In this document: positions 46,801 to 55,637 of the stretch, piece after piece
Position numbering within the stretch: position 1 is the stretch's first letter
Layout of the letters: the number at the start of each line of letters is the position of its first letter
DNA from: Litoditis marina
Lineage: Eukaryota; Nematoda; Chromadorea; Rhabditida; Rhabditidae
Reading direction: 5' to 3'
Assembly: GCA_964036275.1 (NCBI GenBank)
Contig: OZ038437.1
Span: forward strand, 10,249,960 to 10,313,959
DNA: 64,000 nucleotides
Made by a program: the position numbers and the translations under genes
Notes under the pieces: model-generated
Databases searched by the model: none
What the model was told of the DNA's origin: nothing
The model's input: only the letters and a program-made list of their open reading frames with translations

Positions 46801-48110
46801 CACTGTTCTCTAGGCTCGTGTTAACCAATGTGGAGAACAAAATCACAAAGTTTGAACTATTTTCCTTACCTAGAAGATATCAAAAATTTGCTTGAAAGAT
46901 TCGCAAGCTTACTGTAGAGGGCTATTGTTGCGTGAAACAGACTATATGTGTCTGGTATCTCACAGCTATCATCTAAAATGACCAGAAATGCTATAGAGAT
47001 TTTGCTCATGAGTAGTTTCGCCAATTCGCCGATAGCTGTGTAGTGTGTTTCAGAATGGGAGTGTGTTTCAGAATGCTTTAGACTAGACCTTAACAGTTTT
47101 TCTTTCACGTAGTACACACTCTAACGTCATACAACAGTAAGACCCGACCAGTCGACAAGATGTAATCCGTATTCGGATTGAAAGACGTGAAAATTAGTAA
47201 TTTTGACAAATTTTCTCGTTTCCGGCGAATTCTTCGATTTTTTCTGGCTTCGTGGACAACTTGACTGGGGTATGTCTCACGTATACTCTTCAATGTTGCG
47301 GCTTCCAATGCACGTTCTATACTACACTGTAGATTGAATAGTCATTGTGCACTTCAGTCACAGAAAGTTGTGCACTTCATCATTGTTCGCTCTCTAATTC
47401 TGATTTTATCGTGACATTATTTCCAGCCGACGTACCTGCCAGCGCTCACTCGGTTGTCTCTGAGCAATTCTCAATTTTCTCATTGGGAAGCGTTAACTGA
47501 GTGGATTTCTGTGGGAAAGTTGGAATGGATGGATCTGTCCTGTACATCTATTGAATTCAAACACTTGGAGAACGTTCTAACGGCCAGGGATGGGAGAAAA
47601 GTGCTCACGGTTAGGGCACACAGGTTCGTCACAGTCAATAGATAGAAAGTAGTATACTGTTAGTCAATTGCACAGTCACGTGGAACATGTAAACACAACA
47701 GAACTCAGAAACGTGCAATGACAAAGTGCACGGTTCCTCATTAGAATGCTAACTTTACGACTTTACGTGACTATTCAATTTACTTCTAGCATTGTAGTCT
47801 TCTTCTTTTCTGTAATCCTGAAATCTTAGGAATGAATATTTTATAAGGCCTGATGTAGCATATTGTTACATATTATTATGATCTATAATTCAATTGCACT
47901 TTCTGGTGTTGAATTGCCTGCATCAACCCCACTTTCAGATGTCGTGAGTTAGAATCGAACCTGGTTTCCGTGGTACGGAAGATGGTTCAGAAAGTAGACA
48001 ATAGCACCCAACGCTGTCCACTGATTTTCGAGTTTTCTCCCGTCGTGGACCGAAAAATACGCCAAATGACGGCGTTTGGAGATAAATTCCTGGTGGAAAG
48101 AGCAATCTAA
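31870..48110 (+). CDS. TONSL: TONSL / Tonsoku-like DNA-repair scaffold, 29 exons, first exon not resolved
   Basis: Exons: 31870-32001, 32332-32415, 32988-33154, 33461-33574, 34094-34176, 34832-34979, 35555-35678, 36500-36602, 37035-37088, 37470-37614, 38120-38245, 38532-38621, 39411-39531, 40020-40072, 40485-40622, 40822-40904, 41127-41202, 42016-42135, 42492-42613, 42759-42845, 43454-43606, 43949-44039, 44534-44633, 45033-45191, 45493-45602, 45933-46101, 46453-46598, 47427-47623, 47939-48110 (TAA). Every junction is in phase, giving about 1155 aa. Residues 1-460 are TPR-like helices (ELEKELRAAEKAHD, SLGNLCRAAGDQESA, TSLGKTARDVGKYTESL). Residues 460-735 are an acidic then basic linker with KKRKR, RRKRK and RKRR signals. 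Residues 740-840 are ubiquitin-like (ITVKITFLGVNGKK). Residues 895-1155 are leucine-rich repeats (LRTLNLSS, LTVLNLSYN, LTRLSLSNSQ). In other animals TONSL works with MMS22L at damaged forks. No ankyrin repeats are seen. Confidence 0.88.
34246..34402. repeat. MITE, AGTAAGGTCCGAC family, in TONSL intron 5
   Basis: Inverted ends GTGGTCCGAATAATC and GTATTCGGACCTTAC enclose a body with CAAAATCAGTAATTTTTAC. Related copies: 34634-34792, 40617-40750, 43099-43258 and 47134-47278. Confidence 0.6.
34634..34792. repeat. MITE, AGTAAGGTCCGAC family, in TONSL intron 5
   Basis: The left end is GCAGTAAACTTGTCCGAG, the right end ATAGTCGGACCTTGCTGG. The body has GCAAAATCACCAATTTTTAC as in the neighbouring copy. 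Confidence 0.6.
35693..35858. repeat. Inverted-repeat element, GGTTACC family, in TONSL intron 7
   Basis: Bounded by TTATATATGTAACCGGG and CTGGTTACATATAGAATT, with GGTTACC words inside. Confidence 0.6.
38872..39180. repeat. Foldback repeat in TONSL intron 12, AAAAGTAACGG words
   Basis: Left part: GGTGAACAAAAGTAACGG, then further AAAAGTAACGG units. Right part is the complement: CCGTTACTTTTGT units ending CCGTTACTTTTGTTCACC. The middle (about 38950-39110) is unrelated. Non-coding. Confidence 0.65.
39874..39993. repeat. MITE-like palindrome, GATTATGTGGACC family, in TONSL intron 13
   Basis: Bounded by CTTAAAGTAGGACGATTATG and CATAATCGTCCTTCTTTAAG. It ends 26 bp before the acceptor of exon 14. 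Confidence 0.7.
40617..40750. repeat. MITE, AGTAAGGTCCGAC family, overlapping TONSL exon 15 donor
   Basis: The left terminus CACCAGTAAGGTCCGAC also spans the end of exon 15 (40622) and its donor GTAAGG. Other family members carry the same word at their ends (43099 region, 47134 region). The right end is TTCACTGGGGTATGT, the complement-type end seen at 47263-47278. Confidence 0.6.
41293..41428. repeat. Inverted-repeat element, GGTTACC-related, in TONSL intron 17
   Basis: Ends GGGCCAATTCCAAAATG and AAAGAATTCGCC with ACCGGGTTACCTGG in the middle. An eroded member. Confidence 0.4.
41747..41995. repeat. Compound palindromes, GATTATGTGGACC family, in TONSL intron 17
   Basis: At least two members overlap. 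One starts at GGGCGGTTATGTGGACC, and a second, complete, runs from GGACGATTATGTGGACC to GGACCACATGATCGTCC. An extra right arm follows, ending CCACATAATCGTCCTTC. The last arm ends about 20 bp before the acceptor of exon 18. Confidence 0.65.
43099..43258. repeat. MITE, AGTAAGGTCCGAC family, in TONSL intron 20
   Basis: Left end CACCAGTAAGGTCCGAC, right end GTCCGGACAACTTTACTG. It shows that the AGTAAGGTCC word is a family terminus independent of exon 15. Confidence 0.6.
45215..45290 (-). repeat. tRNA-like sequence in TONSL intron 24
   Basis: The complement carries TAGTCAATCAGCTCGAGC, then GGGTTCGAGTCCTCCC (B box). A complementary acceptor stem is not convincing, so this is called a tRNA-derived repeat or tRNA pseudogene. 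Confidence 0.4.
46711..46946. repeat. MITE, TATAGCTCGTTTCACC family, in TONSL intron 27
   Basis: Begins TATACTCCGTTTCATCAATC and ends GCGTGAAACAGACTATA. The second copy of the family at 17929-18164. Confidence 0.65.
47134..47278. repeat. MITE, AGTAAGGTCCGAC family, in TONSL intron 27
   Basis: Left end AACAGTAAGACCCGACC, right end GACTGGGGTATGTC. Confidence 0.55.
47660..47792. repeat. Inverted-repeat element, ATAGTCACGT family, in TONSL intron 28
   Basis: Begins TAGTCAATTGCACAGTCACG and ends CGTGACTATTCAATTTAC. Contains AACACAGCAGAACTC-like and CCTCATTAGAATGCTAAC words. The best-kept member in the window. Confidence 0.65.
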
Positions 48111-49236
48111 TGTGTCGTGGAGGAAAGTTGTATGCAAGTCATGGATATTGATTTATATTTGTCTTGATTAGTGACGGTTGTGTCATACTAGTTGTCTGAT
48201 GACGTCTCTCTCAATCAGATGATTACTACAACGAAACGATTTATTGAGCCACATTTTCACGAGTTCTGAAAGAGACTTCTTGGAATCTTCAGATGAGAAC
48301 GTCACGATTAAAAGAACTGTATAGTTGTTAAATGCGCCATTTGTTCCGTTGTTGTAATGATAACGTAGAGACTGTTGTCGCCTTTTCACAATGTTGTATT
48401 TTTCCATTTCTTTGCATGTTCTCATTTTGATCTCGCCTTTGTTTACTAGTTTGATCCGATGTTTTATATTGTGCTTTTGTTTTTCGGTAGTATTTACAGT
48501 TTTATTGACTACAGTGTTGTTGGCCTTTGAGACATTTTTGCACTTTTTTCATATTCAATTCACTATTTGTGAATTCATCGTTTTTTCTGTGGATTAACCA
48601 CATGTTTCATACCAGTTTGTTTCGTCAAGAATGAAGATCTCAATGTGCTGTACTGTTTCTGAGAGGTTACGAAATCTGTTATCATTTTTTTTACAAAATG
48701 GGGGAAATGGTGTAGCTGTGAAAAAGGTAATGGTACGGACACCAAAGCTAACCTAGGAATTAGTTACAGTTGGATCAGCATTTCGTAATTTCCAAATTAT
48801 CAAACAAGTACCGAGGGATCAAATTACACGCACATCCTGTTGAACACAATAAAATTGATCATTTCAGTCTGTTTTGACCTTTTGCGCTACTTTTGTTGAC
48901 CAACATGTTCATCGTCCAATTAAATCTCTACAAAAAATCATCAGGTTCACCCATATCTTATCCCTCCATCTGTTATCATGGCTCTCGCACTTGCTTACTG
49001 ACTGCGTCTCGTTTTTTGTTGGTTTAAACCCAGTATCTCAAGGTACTTGGAAAAAAACATCGAAAGATGTTTTTCACCCAAGTTTTCGGATGGCCTGCTC
49101 GGTATATCAGTGTGAGCGACAAAAGGTGTATAAGTTGGTAGTATTTTAGCTGTTTTTGTTCAGTGTATGATGACGAAATTTTAGTTGTAGTTTGACCTCC
49201 CAGCATACATGACGACTGTCAACGACATCAGACTAC

Positions 49237-49459
49237 TGTAGTGTTCCCATCCTAGTTCCTAGTTATTATGTGTGGATCATATATATTAGATACCATCTAT
49301 GTGTGCGGGCGTATTACAACCAACCCGCCTATGTATTGATTTGGCACTCTTGCTAGAGTCCGCAGCCCAACTGGCGGCTCTCACAATAAAACCATCATAC
49401 AAAACACTGTTCTGTACATAATCGGGAAGAGTTAATGAGGTGAACTCTTGTCCCTGACA
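49237..49459 (+). repeat. 5' LTR of the TRIM-like element
   Basis: TG...CA LTR of 223 bp. It contains CAATAAAACC near its 3' part, a plausible polyadenylation signal. Confidence 0.88.
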
Positions 49460-49544
49460 TGGAGGTCCCGGGGAGATCTTGTCCCTGACATGGAGGTCTT
49501 CCGGGTTACGAGATCTGTCTTTTCTCACCTCCTATTCCATCTTC

Positions 49545-49612
49545 AAGAAAAGACTCTGAAAACCGAGATTCCAACTCTCGGGACGCCCGTCAAACTACCG
49601 CTACACCATCTA
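49545..49612 (-). repeat. Antisense tRNA-like sequence inside the TRIM-like element
   Basis: The complement reads AGATGGTGTAGCGGTAGTTTG (A-box-like) and later GAGAGTTGGAATCTCGG (weak B-box-like). It lies just inside the 5' LTR, in the opposite direction to the element. No closed cloverleaf was confirmed. Confidence 0.35.
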
Positions 49613-50368
49613 AACCTACTGTTCGTCTCATTTCGCCAGTACTCATCCATATTCATCTGACCTCGTCTTATATTCATCGACAGAACGACCATATTTTCTC
49701 TGTCCGGTTTACCTATATTCTAAACTATGCTATATTACATCAAAACTATATTCAAAATGCTAAAGCCGTGCTTGGAGCTATGAGCCTGCGGGAGCTCATT
49801 CTACTGGTCCGTGTGAGTGGATGGTTGGACCCCAAAAGGGGCGGCCAGTAATTGATATTATTGATATAATTTTAATATTTTAAATATGCCGGCAATGTTA
49901 ATGATGTATGTGTCATTTATGATTATTTTAGTTTGATAATAGTATTATGGCTATAACGTACATGTGAAATAGACGTTGAGTAATATATGGAAACTATTTT
50001 TTTGCAAATCGAAAGGTCACTTTAGTTTTGTTGGATGATTATTCTGGTCAAGCATTGTTGATGTAAAATCCCCATTGTTCTGTGTGAGAAATAGTTTAAC
50101 ATGTGAGGTCGTAACATGTGTTTTAGCTCATTCAGTTATAGTGAAAACAGTGGAGCTACGGATACCTTTTAATTAGGGTTAATAGTGTAAATCTGTAGAA
50201 CAACATTGTCGTATTTGAGAGAACAGTCACAGTTCAGTGTTTCATTAAGCATGAGTCCGTATGATGTGATAAGATTTTTTATTGTATCGAACTAGAATGT
50301 GAACACCAATATCAAAACCCATTCGTCTTCTTTTGCTCGCGGGACTCTCGCTTGTAAAAGAGGGAGGA

Positions 50369-50591
50369 TGTAGTGTTCCCATCCTAGTTCCTAGTTATTA
50401 TGTGTGGATCATATATATTAGATACCATCTATGTGTGCGGGCGTATTACAACCAACCCGCCTATGTATTGATTTGGCACTCTTGCTAGAGTCCGCAGCCC
50501 AACTGGCGGCTCTCACAATAAAACCATCATACAAAACACTGTTCTGTACATAATCGGGAAGAGTTAATGAGGTGAACTCTTGTCCCTGACA
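50369..50591 (+). repeat. 3' LTR of the TRIM-like element
   Basis: The same 223 bp as the 5' LTR, preceded directly by the polypurine tract. Confidence 0.88.
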
Positions 50592-50913
50592 CTACAAACA
50601 TTGTGCCACAAGTAGTCTGATTCGCGCGCTACAATTCTTAGACGAGTGACTGCAGCGTGAACTGCATAAACTGACTGAACATTAATGTACCTTAATTTTA
50701 TTCAATTTCAATTGTTCATCAATTTCTCATCGTTATTATCATTTTTGTTCTGTTTCGGGTGCGTCATAATTTAAATTCAAAAATTAATAGTCGTTAACTA
50801 GAGGCGGTCGACCCACTTGATAACAAGTGTATGTCAAACTCTCTCTACGATTTCTTTCTTCGTGACTCTAGTTATTTTTTTTCAACCCCCATTTCATTTC
50901 TCAAAATGGGAGG

Positions 50914-51283
50914 TGTTGGATACGTGCGCCTTTGGCACGTATAATCTTCCGCATTCATTGGCTATTCTCATTAGCATACACGTGGCATTCTATACTTATG
51001 TTCTCTACCGCATTAGCATTTCCTCACGCTTGTTTACGTGTGTAAATACCTGTCTGCCTACGTGTTAGAAACAGTCTAGTTTATCGTCTGGTTACTGAGC
51101 GCTGGCTCAGTACTTCTCTCTCTCTCTCTTCCACTGTTATCAGGAATCAAGGTTATATTGTATCGTCTTATATATATCATCAATAAACCTAGTTAATTAG
51201 TGTTTTGTTGTGCTATACCAAAAGGCTAACGTATCGCCTTAAATACCTAGCGTTGTGACTTCGTGAGTACGAAGGTTACAACA
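50914..51283 (+). mobile_element. Probable solo LTR (370 bp)
   Basis: Starts TGTTGGATACG and ends GGTTACAACA, with CATCAATAAACC as a possible polyadenylation signal and a CT run near 51115. Homology to the left R copy stops exactly at its 3' edge (ATTGCGAACAGTGATC resumes). The expected short target duplication is not seen, so the solo-LTR call is provisional. Confidence 0.5.
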
Positions 51284-51514
51284 ATTGCGAACAGTGATCT
51301 GGTTTTTTTTCGAAACATCAATTCTTATTCGCGTGCCCGCGTAATGTGTAATACTTGACCAGTGTATTTGCACATTTGCAATCAACGTTATTAGTTTCAT
51401 ACTTTCGTGTTACGTTCGTGCCAGGATACAGAAAAACATGGACATCAACATTAGAAACAGTACAATTGGGAATTCATTGTTTATTGATTGACCATAGGTC
51501 TAACAAAGTCCATG

Positions 51515-54273
51515 TCAATGCCAAACCCAGCATATTTTTCTGTTAATATGCTTCTCATAATGTGGAAATGGATTCTTTTTTTTCTGGTGAAGCTCTATCG
51601 CAGCGTTAGTGCTTGGAATGAGTCGATCCCGTCCTAAAGTTTGAAATAAAAACTTGACGTGCAACAAACATACATTTGCTTTTTTTGAAAATGAGAGAGA
51701 AGAGAAGCGATCATTCAACACTAGGAATATTCCTATTCTGACCAATGTCAAGCCCTGATCGGTCAAATCACGACTATTTCTTAATCAAATCTTAGGTTAG
51801 ATAAAAACACAGATTAGATGCATGATCATCCGCCTCTTAACACACAAGTAAGAAACTGACCGTGGCCTTTTCCACGCCTTTTAGAAACTCAACGAGTTGG
51901 AAGTTGGCTCCACAGTAGCCTCTCCTGCAACAAATGAGAACTGAGTATAGTCTTTTGCATTCCTACTGAGACTCCCACAGTAGTATTTCGAAACTTCCAA
52001 GCCGTTTTGCGCACTTACTTTTGATCGGAGAAGTTAAGGATTTTCGTACCTCATTCTCCTTCTCAGGTGGAGTAAATATACGAGAGCATTTTTCATGAAC
52101 TTCCTTTTCAGGTTCACAACAGCCTTCGGAAAGTTTGTAAGGTTACTGTAGGAGTCTCAGTAGGAATGGTGTGAACTATATATATGCTAGAGGCATTCGG
52201 CACCTCAATCCTATCCTGCTTCTCTCGTTTCGACTATTTTGCGCCACAGAAAAACACACTACAGAACATTATAGTGATGATGAAGCCCTTGCTAGTGAAG
52301 AAATTGTCGAATTTGATGATTTCATGATAAAATAGTGAAACGTCTTTCCCATATCTGGGACAATGGTGGCTGTGTTGCAGATCTATATGATTTATTTCGT
52401 AAACTGCTTTATAGGGACCAAAATTGTGTATATGATCGTTACTTCGATTTGTTTAATTTCCATCTTCACCATTACGTTACTATGCTTGGCTAACCTTCAA
52501 CAGATTTGTCACTATTGCTACGACAGTTTGTGTTTGTACATTGCTCTTTATGCGACTGATATTGATTTGTCCCCAATACGAGTTTGCCGATCAGACATCA
52601 ACCTCGTTTATTTCTCGTTTACGCACCGCGAGCGTATTAAATGAACGAAAAAAGGCTGTGTTGTTACCGAGTACGGCCTCTAATCGGGGTGCCGCAGAGA
52701 AAGCCACAATGTTTCACAAATGTGATAATTGACATCAAATAATACATGTTGTTTCGCTAGTTTCGTAGTTTGTAGCGTGGAATACAGAACAACTTACGAT
52801 GGCGCACAGTAGAAATTGTCGCCTTTCTGTTCCCAAATCTTGTTCACTTGTTTCATTTTCTCCGTCAATCTACTTATGTACGGGTACTTTGTGCCTGAAA
52901 AAAGTAATTGTAGCAGCTAGTTTTACAAACACCAATTCGAATATATCCAAAACTACGAAATTTCAGCTGAAACCCCCCTAGGCATTGCGGCCGCTTTTTA
53001 CACCAACCGACATTTCCCGAACCAAATTCAAACCAACCATTCTCGAACGAATTGATCCGGTAACTAGTTCCGTACTCATTCTAGCAAGGAATCAAACAAA
53101 AGTTACCCAGTCTAATAATTTTTAGAAATAATCATTTGCACTGGTTTGGATCAACCATTGTGGGTTTGAATTTCGTTTCGTCCATGAAAAAACCACGTGG
53201 AAAGGTGGTTGAAGTTTCGAAAATAATTCATTCACGTTTGTTTGGAGAATAAAGGCTGCCATGATCGGTCACCAAAATGTTCGAAAAAATTGATTTCATC
53301 TCGATACCTCAATATCACTGTGTGTTTGTTCGCCTTAGAAATCAATTCAACACGTTCTGCTAGCGCAAAATCTAAGGAGTGGGCGAGTGGGCGACGATTC
53401 AGCTAAAATGCGTTAAGCTACTATCTATCACTCAAGTAATAACTTCAACTGATAGTTTATGACTTCACATTAGATACTATGTATGGATAAAATATGATTG
53501 GTCAAATTTGAAAAAAAATACTCATACAGTTTTTTATACGAGACATAAGCCCGAAGTGTTTTAGCTGAATCGTCGCCCACTCATCTAAGCAAGCTCAAGT
53601 GAAATACAGAGTGAGACAACATTCAAGGAAATCTCCATTGACGCGTCTCAAGTTCGACGTTGTGAACAGATATACCACAAGTGTATAGAGTCATATATAT
53701 ATGCTCGTTCAATGTTCGCTTTCCTGTTCATCATGGTTTCGATTATTGTTTTCATTTCGCTCAAATTCAGTTGGTTTTCTTTTACTTTCTGTTTCTCTAT
53801 GTATCTCACATGCTACTGTATGCTATGTACGTATATAAATCAATCAATAAATGGTTCACAAGTGCCTGAAACTCGACCACTGTTTACTGGAGAACTGCAT
53901 TCACCCGTGAACAACCTTTGCTTATATCTTACTCTTACCTCTTTTTATCTTCGTTTTTCATTGTTAAACGCAGCTTTTTTGTTTGTCAGCAGAATCCGGC
54001 TCGAATAACTTGAATTTTGTTTACATCGACTTACGTTGCATTAGCTTCATTTCGATAAGCTCTGGACAACACGTTTTCAACTGTTCATAAGTAGCTGCGT
54101 TTACGTAGTATCCTACGTGACCTGCAATAAATTTGTGAGAATGATTCAAGAAAACTGTTGCAACCTAACGTACATACAGGCTCAAAAAGAGTAGAGTTTC
54201 AGCGTGTACTTTGTGATTTACCGCGCTCGATAATTTTGTCAAAGAACGCATGCATTTCAAATTGTGAAGTATT
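51515..54273 (-). CDS. T2: paralogue of T1 (partly resolved)
   Basis: Supported minus-strand exons: 54222-54273 (weak), 54035-54121 (HVGYYVNAATYEQLKTCC, matching NLGYYVNKSETYLRLATCC of T1), 52798-52894 (ends GDNFYCAPS, 97 nt like the T1 exon ending GEMFFCAPS), 51861-51924 (GYCGANFQLVEF, matching NYCGANFELVEI) and 51515-51652 (ends NRKICWVWH, matching TRTVCWIWQ, then TGA). The last exon is called from a weak acceptor because only that start keeps phase; the stronger acceptor at 51633 would shift the frame. Exons for the Tudor-like part between 52900 and 54000 were not found, so T2 may be incomplete or diverged. Confidence 0.5.
51946..52180. repeat. MITE, TATAGTCTTTTTCATTCC family, in T2 intron
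   Basis: Begins TATAGTCTTTTGCATTCC and ends GGAATGGTGTGAACTATA. The third copy of the family. Confidence 0.7.
52245..52732 (+). pseudogene. Plus-strand coding remnant inside a T2 intron
   Basis: Two open pieces on the strand opposite T2 look protein-like. 52250-52338 reads HYSDDEALASEEIVEFDD and stops at TAG. 52595-52732, after a GATCAG acceptor, reads SFISRLRTASVLNERKKA ... ending MFHKCDN and TGA. They are not joined by an obvious intron in phase. They may be remnants of a DNA-transposon protein or of an unrelated gene. Confidence 0.3.
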
Positions 54274-55637
54274 CTATACAGGACAATTACCCGACAAAAA
54301 GTTTGATATTGCAGATTAGGAGTACTTTTCAAAATCTTCTGTGAGTGACGCTAGAATTCAGTTCGATTCAGGTGAATAGGAGCTGATTACCGGTTTTCAT
54401 CGAGTTCCATTCCGGAATGAAAGTTTGGCAAGGTTCGAATGTGATTTTTTTCTTTTTTTGGCATGGTTCGAATGTGAAACTTACTTTGCTTTCACTTAGA
54501 TAGGCTTTTTTAACTTTGGAGCCCGAACCCTGAAGTTTTATGTTAACTGGGATCAGATGTGTTACATTCCTAGGTTTTTTCTGAGTATTTTCGAGAGTAA
54601 TGAAACACACAGATACATTCGTTCGTGAACTGACCGGCCTTTTTGAGTTTGTTTTTTAGGTGAGCTGTATTGTTTATGTTGTACTGACTCCATGCCGGAT
54701 GTTTTTTATGCCACGATCTGGAATAAAAGACATGATAATAAGAAATAGAGCACAGCGGTTGTTGGAAAACACAATACAGTACATGCGACCGACTTTCATA
54801 GTGATTGTAGTTTGATTTAACTGCCTGGCAGTTCAAACATTTCTGCCACGGGGTTTGCGCGACAAACTCAGAGTTTTATAATAAATTTTTATATTTTCTC
54901 ACTTTCTCTATATCATATATCTGCCACGTGTTGAACTAATCAAACGAAACTCAGATGACCTCCGTTTCTCTGACATAGGTGATCCACACGTGACTTGCCT
55001 ATATGTGTAAGAAGTTTAGTTGGATTGAATCATCTTTTTCACTCAATTTTTTGTGTGACTTTTCCATAAAATTGAATGAAGAAAATAGGTATAAGAAGTC
55101 TACTACAAGAAAATACTGCGAAATGAGATTGAAACGCTCTAGCACAAAATAAGTTTTCACATGATCTGACGGGGTTTTTCCTTTTCCTCCCATCGGTCAA
55201 TGGTTCATGATAAGGAATGTTACAACCAACCTCCAAATTCGGTTCTCTCCTCCGCCAGCTTTAATTTTGCGTAAAGTTTCGTTCTATAAATAGCTATATG
55301 GACTACTCATGTTCGTTTAGTTGAAAACGAAGACATTTGTTGCCGTGAAGACTTTCTGGTTAGTCATGTTCTACTGAATGCTCGGTGAAAAAATCATCCA
55401 AAATTGTTTACGACCCTCGTTCTTGAAAAAAAGCTTTCTGAGGGTTCTGTCATTACTTTATAAATTATATTCAATGAAATCTTTGGAAATTTGTTGGTGC
55501 ACATTTAAATTGAACGAAACTTGGAAGATTAAGAATATTTTCCAGAAACGCGATGCTTGTATGAATAAGCTCAACTAATTGTTAATAGCGGGCTACTTAT
55601 AGATGCTTTTCGACGGTGAACAATTGCTCCACGCATG

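Larger units (their letters stand above)
49237..50591 (+). mobile_element. Small non-autonomous LTR retrotransposon (TRIM-like)
   Basis: Two 223-bp LTRs, 49237-49459 and 50369-50591, start TGTAGTGTTCCC and end CTGACA. I find no difference between them by eye. A primer-binding-site-like TGGAGGTCCCGGGG follows the first LTR directly (49460 on), and a polypurine tract AAAAGAGGGAGGA (50356-50368) abuts the second. The internal part is only about 0.9 kb and shows no gag or pol. Flanks repeat CTAC (ACTAC if one shared base is counted). The left R copy reads through CATACTACAAACA on its complement without the insert, near 1000-1015. Orientation is set by the primer site and purine tract. Confidence 0.88.
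48400..51432 (-). repeat. Dispersed repeat R, right copy (inverted, interrupted)
   Basis: Inverted match to 1-2960, starting about 300 bp after the TONSL stop. It carries an LTR element (49237-50591) and a probable solo LTR (50914-51283) that the left copy lacks, and lacks the LINE and the GGTTACC element that the left copy has. Confidence 0.75.

Noticed and set aside
49448..49660. 70-residue ORF in the TRIM-like element as a gag remnant
   Set aside because: It begins within the LTR, has no recognisable gag motif and overlaps the tRNA-like antisense segment.
53681..54008. Hydrophobic plus-strand ORFs that look like membrane segments
   Set aside because: The DNA is a repeat shared with 10620-10820 and lies across a T2 intron; no splice or promoter support.
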